Shown piece after piece: positions 34,990-46,015 of a stretch of 64,000 nt of DNA; the first letter of the stretch is position 1; each line of letters begins with the position of its first letter. Location: assembly GCA_022829145.1 (NCBI GenBank), contig CM040748.1, forward strand, positions 3,316,001 through 3,380,000, given 5' to 3'. This DNA comes from Albula goreensis. Its lineage: Eukaryota; Chordata; Actinopteri; Albuliformes; Albulidae. Both the position numbers and the translations under genes were made by a program. A model generated the notes under the pieces. It was not told where the DNA came from and ran no database searches. It saw only the letters and a list, made by a program, of their open reading frames with translations.

Positions 34990-35230
34990 CTGAGAAAATA
35001 CAATGTTACCTTTGAAGCCGCTCTAGCCACCTCTGCTGTATCCGTGGCGATGATTTTAAATGCTGCGCCGCGGATCAGACGATCATTGTTCTGCAAATGC
35101 AGGGCCATATGGATCATCCTCACCAGATGGTTGGGACTGCAGAGTCCCAGGTGCTGGACAGGCAAAGGGCCAATCAGGCGCTCCAGAGACGGGGCGTAAG
35201 GCAAGGTTACCGGCCTAGTGCTCGGCTGCC
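34990..35230 (-). other. Ambiguous block: possible minus-strand exon or conserved non-coding element
   Basis: On the minus strand one frame is open from about 35,278 to 34,854. It contains LERLIGPLPVQHLGL and RLIRGAAFKIIATDTAEVAR. An AAAG/GTAACA donor-like site falls at about 35,009 after a CCCAG acceptor-like site at about 35,234. The + strand is also open over 34,900-35,199. Both strands open, a poly(T)/G run at 34,964-34,986 inside the longer frames, and the perfect inverted repeat TGGGACTGCAGAGTCCCA (about 35,134-35,151) make a conserved non-coding element at least as likely. No protein family recognised. Confidence 0.3.
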
Positions 35231-35279
35231 AGACTGGGAAGGGAATAGCTATTCTGTATCTGATTTTATCATCAGGTAA

Positions 35280-36099
35280 AAAGGACGTTTTGGGTTAGGG
35301 TATTATCTGAATAAAGAGTGGTACGTACTCGCGCTGCCCCCAGCCCGGCCTCAGACACTGTCCTCTGCGCAGCCAGACCAAATGACACAAGAGATGGAGA
35401 CATAAATGGGGTTTTTGCGCATTAATGTTTGATTACCTTTTCTCGTGACGAATGAAAATGCAAAACTATTCGTTCAGTCTTTGGAAGGAGTGCGCCGCGC
35501 ACTTCTTGCATTACCGTTATATCATGCATCTTTTACTGTCTGACGTCAACCGTTGCCCCAGGGGTAGGTGTAATTATCCAACGTAGATTTTATGCATATA
35601 AATATTGTATTGTAGTCTTAGTCATGATAAAGTATGATTATTTCCAGCTGCTAATGGGTATTTTATGTGTTGAAGTTCCTTACTTAATAGTCCTTTCACA
35701 GCTGAGTATTAAGATTTTTTCTCCCCCATCTCTGTTCTCGTGTATAATGGCATAATGCTGTTATTGTGTACAGACAAATTATTTCCCATAAATAGACTGC
35801 GTAATGACTATTTCCTCTCTCACATTCTGTTGTCCCTGTCCTTGAAATTGCTACTAAGAGGATAAACGATATTCATAACTACCCAGTTTTGCCAAGATAC
35901 CATGAGTCCAGACCTCCACATGAAATAAAATGTGTCCACAATAAAAATTATATTTTGCCTGTAAATGACTGAAATTTACAACTTGCATTGTGCTTAATTA
36001 TTTAGTTTAGCCTCTCTTTTTTCTGAAACTTTGTCCCAGGCAAGTGTTAACATATTTTTTAAAGAGTTGTGCCAGTTGGCATTAGCTCCTGTGTTCATT
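35280..36099. other. Unique DNA, no gene seen
   Basis: About 35,320-35,560 keeps CpGs and contains the CRE-like TGACGTCA at 35,542. No exon is supported. Confidence 0.4.
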
Positions 36100-36275
36100 A
36101 TTTGAGGAGGCGGCCTTGCCAACCATGGGGGTCCATCCGCAGCTAACCAGCAGAGCTGAACGGAAAAAAAGAGAGCCCCGAAAAAAGCAGATTACCTGGC
36201 AATATCAATCAATTTGTAATGGAGATTTAAAAATCAGGAAACATCATTTGAGTTTGCAATATTGAGCCCGAGTGA
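36100..36275. promoter_or_regulatory. Enhancer-like block
   Basis: A compact repeat-free element with AGATTACCTGGCAATATC, AATCAATTTGTAATGG and GAGTTTGCAATATTGAGCC. Closely packed AT-core and GCAATA sites in a moderately GC-rich frame resemble teleost-mammal conserved elements. By eye only. Confidence 0.35.
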
Positions 36276-38050
36276 GGATGTCAAATGGCCCATAACACAT
36301 CAGTCTTGTGAACAGGCACAACACAGGAATAGGAATGTATATCTATTAATGGTCACGCTGTGTGCCGTTAACTGCAGTTTTGATGCTTTTACTTCATCTC
36401 TTATGATTTTACTCGCTGCCTGTAAAAGCTATTTCACAATAGGCTGAGAAAATAATCTCACATTCCAGCCATTTGATAGTATGCAAATCACTGATAGAGT
36501 CCCTGTTTAAGTGCCTCCTCGCTGTGAAAATGTTGTCATTTATTTTATTATTTTTTATAACCATATCTTGATTGCTGGCAGTTTAATACATTGGTTCCCA
36601 TTGCTTCTTTCTCTGCATGTTTTTCAGAGGTGAACACATTTATTAAAATGGGAAGAAATTTCGCAGCGAGATTGAAAGAGTATTTTACTACATGAGTTAG
36701 GCTGTTCATTTCTTAAGTTGTTTAGTATATGTGTTGTAAGTTTCAAGCTATCTATACTTGCATGTAAATATGAATATGTAGTTATTCAAATGGTAAGTTA
36801 TTTATTTATTTATTTATTCATTCATTCATTTGAGTTGTCTTACCATTATTGTTTATATATTTTCCAGAACAAAAATATTTTTCAGCTCTGTGCATTTTGA
36901 TCAATATTCTCCATTTGCTGAACAGCCAGTTGAATTGAACAGCCTGTGGAAATGAACAGCCGATGCAGTGAACAGCCGATGCTGTGAGCGTGCAAAGTTT
37001 GCATCAGCTTAGGTGGTAGTTTATTCATCATCCAGTGTGATACAAATGAATCAGGCTCTTATTCCATGCCATTTTCCCCTGACTGTGACTTATGAGGTAG
37101 AGGGGAGCATTTTATCCTGTAGAAAGGAGCCTGGTTTTTCCTCTGTGGTGACAGTGATTTCTCACATGGCACACAGAGAGCATTATCTCTTAATGACAGG
37201 ATACTTCCACTAGAGGCTACCCACTGAAGAGAAGAAAAGCCCTATCTATCTCATTCTAAAATAGACCATCAAATAAGGAAACACAGTATACTCACCCAGA
37301 TGCAGAGAGCGTGGCACTTCAACTTCAGGTGTTCTCATAAAAGGCCTCACTTCTTTTGCCTGCTGTAAAAAAAAGGGAACAACTCAGACCTTGATGCTGA
37401 GCTGGGATAAATTACTTATGTGAAACATTTTGATCACAGCTGTGTCCCAGGTGGACTGTGTCAGAGGTGTGTGTCAACCTTCACTTTGCACAGGTAATGA
37501 GGACTGAGATGATGCAGCTGTTAGCAGATATATTTTGGGTTGTGTTTTGGACTCTCCAGGTCTCATGAATATTCATAGATTCAAAGTGTCATTAATGCTT
37601 TTTCTTTATGTTCCTGTTTATGAATAGTTGGCACAGTTTCACCACATTATAACTCCACATTTTCCTTTCCTTGCAGTGAAAATCATTGTGCTTGCAACAC
37701 AATACACAATCTAAGAAACAGTGTGTCTTTAGAATATCCACAGTGTTGTATCTGTGATAAAATAAAAAAAGAAGCAAATACAGGCATACTGTTTTAGACT
37801 TGAATATACACACAGCCACCCTGCAGATCTACAGCATGGTGCATATGCTGTTTCTTTGTTCAAAAAGCTTTTGAAAATTAATAAGGCACACAATGGCCTG
37901 TAAACCAAGCATATTTTAGGCACAAGGGCCTGTCCATGAGGTTTTTTTTTCAAGGAGTTAATGGGTTAATTTTATTTGGACCTCAGCATCTAGCGTCTCT
38001 TGTTGTTGATTAAAAACCGTTGGTGGACGGCTCTGAAATACTGCGGTGAC
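36276..38050. other. Unique DNA with small repeats
   Basis: (TTTA)n followed by (TTCA)n at 36,797-36,830. A small array with TGAACAGCC at about 36,919-36,985, four copies at spacings of 15-22 bases. A duplicated-looking poly(T) at 37,941-37,949. No exon is supported. Confidence 0.55.
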
Positions 38051-38174
38051 AGTGAGGGTGTGGAGGGCTGCGGTCGTGATGGGAGTGGTAGCGGGATTAA
38101 AGCCAGCCTCCCAGTGAGGGTGTGGAGGGCTGCGGTCGTGATGGGAGTGGTAGCGGGATTAAAGCCAGCCTCCC
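38051..38174 (+). repeat. Perfect 62-bp tandem duplication
   Basis: The unit AGTGAGGGTGTGGAGGGCTG ... AAAGCCAGCCTCCC at 38,051-38,112 is repeated without any difference at 38,113-38,174. Perfect identity means either a very recent duplication or an assembly duplication. Confidence 0.95.
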
Positions 38175-38284
38175 AGGCAGCGATGCTCCCTGCACAGCCC
38201 CACCAGGACATTGATCTGCCTGCAAGAAAGACCGCATCCTCGGGGACCACCTGCTTTTTCCTCGGAGGTCCTCGCTTCCAATTA

Positions 38285-38525
38285 CCAAGCTAAGCCAAAT
38301 CTCCTTAGCTTCTGAGATTTGACAAAAGCAGGCTCCAAGGTTGTTTGGCTACGGGGAAAGTCAACAGCTCAAAAGTCCGTCGCAGTACACTTTCATAAAG
38401 ATAAATATTGCCGTGCGGTAATTTAGCTGCCGCTGACTGGATGATTTCCATTCCTTTATGGTTCCGTCTGAAATCAGTTTGTTTATGCACCATAAGGTGT
38501 ATTTCTGTTGTTAATGAAGACATAG
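38285..38525. promoter_or_regulatory. Enhancer-like block
   Basis: Repeat-free with CGGTAATTTAGCTGCC, TTCATAAAGATAAATATTGCC, TTTATGGTTCC and GTTTGTTTATGCACC (forkhead-like). No frame of note. Regulatory role inferred from texture. Confidence 0.3.
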
Positions 38526-38864
38526 ATCTTCAGCTTATTTGTGCACTGCACTGGGCTTTTGTTTAAAACATGGAAGCAATTTAGAATTTTCTAAACCTCA
38601 CAAGATTTGTAAGCAGAAGAAATGCTTACTTGTAAGTGTTGGAGGATGTAAGTTAAAATATATCGCACTAAGCCGGGGTGGAAATAGTACAAACAGGACA
38701 ATAAACAGTCGTGGTTTACAATGTGTTTGAACAGGCAGTGACAAACACACATTCACAAAAAAGAGAAGAAATACACTACATTGCACTTATGCAGATATTA
38801 AGGTACTGCTGACTCTTAAAATAATTACCAAATAAAACGATGCTGATTATTGAGAGGTTCAGAG

Positions 38865-39098
38865 AAACAAAGTATATATATATATATATTTTTTTTAAAG
38901 ATTATTTTTTTGGGATTTTTCCACTTTATTTGACAGTTACAGTAGAGAGGCCGACAGGAAATGCAGGAGAGAGAGAGGGGGGAGGACATGCAGCAAAGGG
39001 CTCAGGCCGGATTCGAACCTGGGCTACTGCGGTAAGGCCTTGGCCTTACGTGGAATGCGCTCTACCGGCTGAGCTACCGGGGTGCAAAACAAAGTATA
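38865..39098 (-). mobile_element. tRNA-derived SINE with 12-bp target-site duplications
   Basis: On the minus strand the element starts near 39,085 with GCACCCCGGTAGCTCAGCCG, a clean A box (TAGCTCAGCCGGTAGAGCGC), then a B box (GGTTCGAATCC), then CCCTTTGCTGCATGTCCTCC, a CT-rich stretch, CTGTCAAATAAAGTGG and an A-rich tail. The direct repeats AAACAAAGTATA at 38,865-38,876 and 39,087-39,098 are perfect 12-bp target-site duplications. Perfect duplications and intact A and B boxes point to a fairly young insertion. The frame at 38,840-39,106 is a shadow. Confidence 0.95.
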
Positions 39099-39339
39099 AA
39101 TTATGATGTTTACTTTATATATGATGTTTACTTTTTTGATAGCAGTGACCGCATCCATTCTAGTGCGTACGCTATTGGCTGCTTATTTATTCATGGAGAT
39201 ACATGGGAGATCTTTGGGAGCTCAATCTCATGTTCTTTAGCGAGTGTCACACACAGGTACAGGCCTGATGTTTTCTCCCAAACTCTGACAGGCATCGTGT
39301 ATCTACCTATGCTTTTACATGCATAACTGTGCTGACCTT

Positions 39340-39600
39340 ACACAAGGTGTGGCTAGTAAATAATGAGACTGGACTTATCTAAGTCGAACCACAGAGCACA
39401 TGCATGAACCTTGTGGTATATATTGACCAATGCGCAACCATAAACAGCCCCTGAAAATTTCGTGTCTCGAATCATGCCTTCAGTTCGCTGTTGCGCATCG
39501 CTTTAAGTAGACATGTTTTTTTGTGATGTGTCATAAAAATGGTCAGTTCAAAATCGAGCAACGCATCAATTTGAAATAGTCAGAATTGTGATGTGGAAAG
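39340..39600 (+). mobile_element. Mariner-family 5' fragment
   Basis: The left end TACACAAGGTGTGGCTAGTAAATAATGAGACTGG has the form of a mariner terminal repeat next to a TA target. About 190 bases later, ATGGTCAGTTCAAAATCGAG and what follows encodes the start of a mariner transposase (SKIEQRINLK pattern) once a single-base deletion is allowed for. Stops follow at once and homology ends near 39,600, so only the 5' end remains. Confidence 0.78.
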
Positions 39601-40945
39601 TAAGAGCTTTATGTATATTGCTGTGTAGTCAGTGAATGCTGATGGTGATCCCCATCAGTGTTGCACTGCGGTTGATTACATTTCACATCCTCCACCAAAC
39701 GGGTGCACTGGCAGTGGCACAAAGTGCGGCATGCTCTCCTCCTACTGTCATACAGAAATAAACAGAATCTTGACTCCGTGCCAGTCTGTGTTTGGACCGT
39801 TTCTGTTTTTTGTGGGCCAAACACGCTGAATTTGCCTTCGCTGGAAACCCTGCCTTCCCTGCCAGCGTGTGTACAGTAGGCTCAGGTGTCCTGAACCGTG
39901 AGCTGTCAGGATTACCTGCACTGGGGGCTGGTCTGGCCACAGCCAAGCGCAGGAGTCTGTGCCGTGGTTCTGTAGGTTTGCATGTGCGGCTCCTCGAGGT
40001 GCTTAATTCAGATACAGAGCCATGGCCCATGTGTGGCCAGCTCAGACCGTATGGTAGAATGGTAGGCATGATGGCCAGTGATCCATCCGTTACACAGGGG
40101 TTTTTACTGCAGTGTTTCTGTGATGTTCTCTGCATGGGACCCTGAGAAGGCAAATGTGCTGTATTAGCACCAGAGCCCTGGACAGGACATAACGATTGAG
40201 AGATGAGTTATTTTCTTCAGCCTTTTTAAATTAATCTCCATCAGCAGTTTCTTGTTCATCTTGTAAAGGAGCCCTCAGCGATGTAGATGAGATGTGATCA
40301 CCACGTCTTTTCTGTGATACCATGGAGACGCAGCAGCCGTGGGCATTATGGTCTGCGGACCTGCATTACAGTCCTTCAGACTGGTGGAAGTATTGCTCTT
40401 ATGGCACAACAAATACGCTGTTATCACTCGATTTGGCAAAATGTGTTTGGAGGCAGTTGATGGTGAATATTGATATAATCCTTACGTCTACTGTGTTTAT
40501 AATCATAATTATTTCCAATCTTATAATACTGCTGATCATGATAAACATTATCTCTTAGACTGAGTGGCTTTTTGTTCATATTAGTCACCAAGCATTGATC
40601 AGTTTTTGTATAATCTAAACAAACAGAGAAGAGCTCAAAATCTGGCAAGTCTTCAAAACCGAATGTAGATGTAGAGGAGGCTGGCAGGACTGCTGCGCTA
40701 TTTGTGTTTGCCCTCATGTCAGAGCAAGTTTCAGTGCCTTAGATAACACAGCACGTCCTTTCTGAGACAAAATGTATGGCTAATTATAGCACGCGTCACT
40801 GATGGCACAAACATATGTCTGCGATGCTCGTCGATAGATGAGTTTACAGCATTAAGTCCTCCTAAAGGGTCTCATGGGAGATCAGGGATTAGGTTAAACC
40901 TATGCTGTACTCAATGCAAATGCAAAATTACATATTTTCCATTTG
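39601..40945. other. Unique DNA; overlapping chance frames
   Basis: Between 39,683 and 40,153 frames of 156 codons (minus) and 117 codons (plus) overlap. Neither shows a domain, a signal or splice sites, and having both strands open argues for compositional chance. The rest is AT-rich and featureless. Confidence 0.4.
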
Positions 40946-40949
40946 CTGG

Positions 40950-41112
40950 AGACAGGCAGGGGGCAGCCTGTTGTTTAGGGTACATGACTTGGAACCCTGA
41001 GGTTGGTGGTTGAAGCCCCAGTCTAGTTGCAGCAAGAATACCATTGCTGTGGGCCCTTGAGCAAGGCCCTTAACCCTACATTGCCCTTAGGTTAGCCTAA
41101 ACAACTGTGTGT
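40950..41112 (+). mobile_element. Second type of tRNA-headed SINE
   Basis: The element has GGGGCAGCCTGTTGTTTAGG, a degenerate tRNA-like head, a B-box-like GGTTGAAGCCCC, then the strongly recognisable block GGGCCCTTGAGCAAGGCCCT followed by TAACCC. That block is typical of a SINE group widespread in teleosts, some members of which end in the same sequence as the CTTATCCAGAGCGACTTACA repeats (from memory). This copy ends just before the CA repeat and lacks that tail. Confidence 0.82.
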
Positions 41113-41123
41113 GTGGACTCACA

Positions 41124-41125
<2 letters not shown>

Positions 41126-41166
<41 letters not shown>
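41126..41166 (+). repeat. (CA)n microsatellite
   Basis: About 20 CA units directly after the SINE end. The flank TGTGTGGACTCACACTCACA is shared with the CA repeat at 46.0 kb. Confidence 0.97.
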
Positions 41167-41168
<2 letters not shown>

Positions 41169-41794
41169 AAACAAACACACGGCTTTTAGACTGAAGTTCA
41201 TTTTATTTTTCTACTTTCAAGATGAGCATTTGTGTGTTCCAAATGACTATGGGGTATCTCAGTGTGATTCATTGTTTTGGGTATATCCGCAAAGAAGAAG
41301 ACAACTGAGAAGCTGAGTAAACTTTCTATAGCAAAAGAACAATGAAACTCCCTGTCTCTCTCGTTCTCTCCCGAACCACTCGCTTATTCCGAGAAACATT
41401 CTCAGCTGTAATTTATGTATTTATGCAGCTTTTGTTTTGGTTAGCACTGTGAGCACTGAATAAAGCCCCAACTTGTGCACCTGTCTGAATGTTTGGGCTC
41501 AGAGAAGAATTATAACCTCCATAAAATTATCATTTTCGTTCAAGCAAAGATATACCCCCATTATTAAAATAAGCCAGTTAAAACATTGGTCATTGGAAGG
41601 GTTTGTTTCTTTTCCACAAGTAAATAAGGGGCAAATGATTCAACAAAACATAAGACAAAATAAAACCCACTAACTGAAAACTTGCGGCATCATTACTAGT
41701 CAGCAGCGATGAAATCAGCCCTGGTGGGTCAACTCCATCAGTCTCTTGCTGATATTTGAATTTCTGGTACCGCTTGAGGTTGAGCTAATACAAA
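41167..41794. other. Unique DNA, no gene seen
   Basis: AT-rich, with no repeat or exon recognised. Confidence 0.5.
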
Positions 41795-42037
41795 ATGAAC
41801 ACTGCCGAGCCAATCTCCCCACTGTTTCCCATCTCTGAATCCGCTCCTTCTCTCAGTGCACTTCACTGGCTCTTTGTTGCTCCTCGCATCAGAAATATTA
41901 TTTTTGCTTATTGCCGTGTTAAGAGTTCACTGATCAATCCCTCCACAATCCTCCAGTTCATCTCATCTTTTAACGTGACTGGCAGACTATATTCCACAGA
42001 AATGCTCTCTTTCCGCAGCATTCTCTATCTGCTTTAA
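41795..42037 (+). mobile_element. Possible LINE reverse-transcriptase C-terminal remnant
   Basis: The frame contains LSALHWLFVAPRIRNIIFA, which resembles the LHWLPV-x-x-RI-x-FK motif found downstream of the polymerase domain in several fish non-LTR elements. It ends in TAA at 42,035-42,037. The surviving similarity covers about 25 residues only, and the rest of the frame is not recognisable. Confidence 0.4.
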
Positions 42038-42339
42038 CACTCCTTGTTGGCGAGAATTGTGAGCCAAAATTACAATGGGATCACAACATTGCACTTTCTA
42101 ATCATCCATTGTACGGTCTTCTAAACATATGCCTCTAAGCAATTAATTTCATCCCAGGGTCCTACTTTTCAAGAGAAATACAACACATTACTTTCATATT
42201 TGCCAAAAAAAGGATAACTTATTTTGATTTTTTTTTCTGTCAATATTAGCTCAACTTTAATACATATTTAAAGACCTGTCTGCTTCCAGTTGCCTTGCAG
42301 CCAACAGCTGTACGGTTAGCCTTGCAAAATCCCAGCAAT
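42038..42339. other. Unique DNA, nothing recognised
   Basis: AT-rich, with no supported feature. Confidence 0.5.
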
Positions 42340-42625
42340 GTCAATACTCTCGTTGATTTAGGGATTAGCTAATTGAAATTTTGAACATTCCAGATAACCC
42401 GTTACAGTCCATAATTAGGCTGTTTAATATCTTCAAAAGAGATGTTCTTTTCCCATACAACCCCCATTAAGGTCAATTAAAATATTTATGTCGGTGAGAG
42501 CCTGTTCCGTATTCATGTTGTATGAGCTATTTTTACAGCTTCTTTGGGTGTAACTTTAACCAGTATCTTGTTAACTTCCATTACATTTAATAGAAAACGG
42601 GGAAGGCCCAAAACGTCAAAATGTA
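42340..42625. promoter_or_regulatory. Enhancer-like AT-rich block
   Basis: Dense homeodomain-type cores: GGGATTAGCTAATTGAAATT, CATAATTAGGCTGTTTAATA and GGTCAATTAAAATATTTATG. It is repeat-free and neither strand codes. Same caution as for the other blocks: not tested for conservation. Confidence 0.35.
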
Positions 42626-43225
42626 GCTTAGTGCTATTTATTTGAAGTATGATTATAAGATCACACTGTACTGGTGATGTGCTACACTTTTCTGAAGTAT
42701 AGTGAAATTCAGTGAGCTGATTTCATACTATCTCTATTGGCTACAGACACACTCAGGAAGGTGGAAGTCACTCCTTATTGACATTCATAATGTATTGTAA
42801 TGCACCATTTCACATCCTAATCATTCTTCACAATTCATCAGGTTTTGGTCCCTTCTTCAAGAGGGTTGTTGGCCTCTGCATGAGTGCTGTTTGAATTCAC
42901 TATTTGCTCTTTTTATTTATTACCACTAGTGTTAGTTAGGATTACTGTTTAGCTTTATTTAGCATTAGCTGGAGTCATCTTTAGCTGGCTAGATAATGTT
43001 CCACCTTTTAAAAAAGACAACTTTGTCATTTGAAAGGTTTATGACACTCTCCCCTCCTGCACATTTTCTTTTTCCTCTGGAATGAGTGCTTCTGTTTATT
43101 GGGTGAATAGCCTGGACTCAATTCCATCTTTTCAGAACTAAGTTTGGACTACCATTCCTCTAAAGCTTATCCACTCATATCCTCACTCCTGGGCCCTCAG
43201 CCCACACTGGTCAGACACTATGTAA
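42626..43225. other. Unique DNA, no gene seen
   Basis: No feature recognised. Base composition shifts to higher GC from about 43,150. Confidence 0.45.
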
Positions 43226-44185
43226 TTACGGTTGCTGGTTCCAGACCTCGGGCTGTCGTGTATTATTGATGAGGCGGAAGTGTTCTCATTCATGTGCCCT
43301 GAAGATACTGTAGGTGCTTATCTGAGCCCATCTTTAACGCGTCTTTCTTGTTTGACCTGTGCAGTGGCAGGCAGCTGGGGGCGTCAATGGAGGGTGTTGG
43401 GCCTGTGTGCGTTTGACACTATGTTAGTGTTGCAGCTACACCAGAAACAGGTGTTGGCTGACCTCAGAGCTGCACTGTCTGAGAGAGACTGGCTTCTAAG
43501 AAGGAGGTCAGAAGAACTGCTTTCCCCCAAGGTTTTTACACTGCATGGCCAACAATAGAGTAATGGGGTCACACCATCACGGACCAAAGGCACTGGTGGC
43601 TTGACCTCTCTTAGGTTAATGGACAGACAAAAGTTTCCTCTCCTCAACTCTCCGATCTCGCTGAACGTTGGCTTGTTAGGTGATGTCATAGGGTCCATGC
43701 AGGAGCATTTAGAGAAGGAGCAGAAACAGATTGCATTATGGGGGGACTCATCAGACTGCATCTCACTGTCCCGGTATGCCCCGCTCAGAAGTGGGTGATT
43801 GCTTCTCCCCCCCGTGGCAGCTACCCCATGGGAGCTCAAGCTGCTGACAGTTCGGGTTAGTCAGTCCAAAACTCGGACAGGGACGAGACAGTTCTGACAC
43901 ATGCCTGCGCTGGCGGCCCCACCCACTCAAACCTGCATGCCCACCTCCCGAGCTAAGTCACTGTTCCTGAAGGGTGCCCAGTGTAGGACGTCGCTAAGCC
44001 CCAGCAGGGCCCCCGCCTCCTCCTCTGGTCAAAAGACCAAACGGACAGAGATAGAGAGAGAGAGAGACCCTCTTCCTTACTCCCCTTTGGGCCCCTCACC
44101 CTGTGACGGCCACATGGAGAGCAGGACCCAGCGGGGAGGGCTCAGTCACCCTCCCACGTCAGCACAGCTACACAGGATGGTTTAA
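43226..44185 (+). pseudogene. Coding-like frame with three stops, unrecognised
   Basis: One + strand frame from 43,226 to 44,185 (320 codons) has only three internal stops: TAG at 43,556, TGA at 43,796 and TGA near 43,895. Its peptide includes LHQKQVLADLRAALSERDWL and HLEKEQKQIALWGD, which look like amphipathic or coiled-coil protein, followed by a Ser/Pro-rich part. Acceptor-like tracts occur (GTTGCAG at 43,434; TCCCCCCCGTGGCAG at 43,820). A 151-codon minus frame (43,384-43,839) overlaps. It could be a worn exon series, a pseudogene, or chance in 55% GC DNA. No family recognised. Confidence 0.22.
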
Positions 44186-44353
44186 CTTCTTCTCTTCTCT
44201 GCCTCTGTCCTCTGATGCAGCTACTTGGTGCTTGTCATAGCTGACCCTCTGATCATGCTAACAGTGGCTGTTGGAATGGGGTCTCCAGTTCCAGGGGGAT
44301 GGTCTGTGCTTGCCCTGTAGATACAGGGGTCACTCAGTGAAATGTCTTATACT

Positions 44354-44540
44354 AGTGGTTACCAAATCTGGCCATTCTGGGCCCGTGGAGATGCTGATTT
44401 AGAATTTTCCCTCTTGTCTGATTTATACCTGAAACACCAGATGAGTCGACTTGCCAATTAGATTCATTACCCAAGTAATTATCAGGTAAAAAAAAAAAAG
44501 AGAGAAAACCACCAGTGCTGCTGGCATCAAGATTGAGGGT
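44354..44540 (+). mobile_element. Short interspersed element, left copy of an inverted pair
   Basis: Begins AGTGGTTACCAAATCTGGCC and ends near CTGCTGGCATCAAGATTG. Internal landmarks GACTTGCCAATTAGATTC and AACCACCAGTGCTGCTGGC are also found, inverted, in the right copy. A poly(A) run of about 12 lies at 44,488-44,499. Confidence 0.78.
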
Positions 44541-44587
44541 AATTTCAATTCTGTACGGATTTCACTACTCAACATCGTTCAGAAATA

Positions 44588-44780
44588 ATCAAATCTGGCC
44601 CTTGAGGCCAGCAGCACTTCTGATTTTGTTATTCTCCTGATTGATTGATTTATTGATGTATGCAAATGATTGGCAAGTACACTCACATTTTGTCCCGGGT
44701 CGAACTTAGTCCCTGATTAGAGAGGAAGAGTGAAAACCAACAGTACGACTGGCCCAAAGGGCCATATTTGATAACCACTT
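44588..44780 (-). mobile_element. Same element, right copy, opposite orientation
   Basis: Read on the minus strand it begins AGTGGTTATCAAATATGGCC, passes TACTTGCCAATCATTTGC and ends AGTGCTGCTGGCCTCAAGGG. Order and spacing match the left copy, so the two make an imperfect palindrome of about 430 bp with a ~47-base centre. Confidence 0.78.
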
Positions 44781-44789
44781 CCATAGATA

Positions 44790-45060
44790 TTCAGACCATG
44801 TACGGGCGAAGAAACGGCACAGCAGTACAGGGCTTCAGTTTGTTCAGCAGCTCCCATTGCTTCATTGGGCTGCTGGAGTCAGACCTGCCCTCAAAGCACA
44901 CCCTGGTTCTGACAGACTGGCTGGATCTCTGTTCCAGATGGGTATAGCTCGGGGGCGCCCCCCGGTGGAGAGGCTGAAGGCAGAGAACATGGGCATTCCC
45001 ATACTCACGCTACATCTCCAGACCTCCCTCAGAGAGCCAGGGTTCCATCCTGGACCATAA
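44790..45060 (+). other. GC-rich stretch with an open frame, unrecognised
   Basis: A 67-codon frame (44,857-45,060) includes MGIARGRPPVERLKAENMG. A 97-codon minus-strand frame overlaps it. No splice or domain support. It may belong with the coding-like block at 43.2-44.2 kb. Confidence 0.2.
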
Positions 45061-45722
45061 CGCTTTCTCTGACCTTTGGTTCCCCCTGCATGTTGGTTCC
45101 ACAGTTCACACATGCAGATGCAAACAACAGCTAGGGTCTGATTGCCCTTTTTCATCTTTTATGTAGACATTTGACTCTTTTTGGGTTATTCATGTGTTTG
45201 TTAATCTTTTCACCCATCTCCATTCAACCAATTGTTGTATATGCCTCTGAACTAATCTCGACTCTGATGGAGCAGATCATATAACCACATACTGGGAAGT
45301 GGTTCGTAATCTTTTTTAATAATAAAATTCAGTTGCTTTTTAAAATACTTTTTAAAATATTGAACAAAAAGAGTGCCGTGATTATAATAGCATTCATTCA
45401 TTTTTAATGTTGTTATCAACAATCTCTCCTCAGTGCTTTTTTCACATAGATGAATTACAGTTGACAGTTACAATCTACAGTCATGCAATTGTATGGGGCT
45501 ACTTGTGCTTTTTCTCTTTTTCTCTAAGTGCCATTTCAATGAGCGCCCCTTTAGTTATTTCAGAATGTTTTACAAATTTTTCATCAAAGCGTACAACATT
45601 TTAGCTTTCATTACAATAAGTGATCTTAATTAAAAGAATGCATGTTAAACAAAATCTATTAATTATCCGTTTCTTCATTCTAAAATATAATTTAATATTG
45701 AAAGCCGCTCTCTGGAAATGAT
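45061..45722. other. Unique AT-rich DNA
   Basis: Nothing recognised. Confidence 0.5.
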
Positions 45723-45723
45723 G

Positions 45724-45805
45724 GTTACATTTATATTTATTTATTTAGCAGACACTTTTATCCAAAGTCACGTACAAAAACATTTCATTATTTGGCATTT
45801 GCTAT
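45724..45805 (+). repeat. Fragment of widespread fish repeat (copy 2)
   Basis: TTATTTAGCAGACACTTTTATCC followed by AAAGTCACGTACA matches the core seen at 26.1, 52.6 and 59.4 kb, with a few substitutions. Confidence 0.85.
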
Positions 45806-46014
45806 GAATTAGAAAATAGAGTTAAAACATTTCATACCACCTTACCCAGCATATCTGTAGAGAAAATATTATTTATGTACTTTGTTGTGTTGGTATATGT
45901 CCCTTTCTTGTTTACCTGTCTCTGTCTGTTATTTTAACCTTTCTCTCTGTAAGCTTCTCCCCTTCCTCTGTTCTTTTCTGACAGTTGAAATGAACTGTCA
46001 TGTGTGGACTCACA

Positions 46015-46015
<1 letters not shown>

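Noticed and set aside
39683-40153. Overlapping 156- and 117-codon frames on opposite strands
   Set aside because: Both strands open without domains or splice sites suggests base composition rather than genes.
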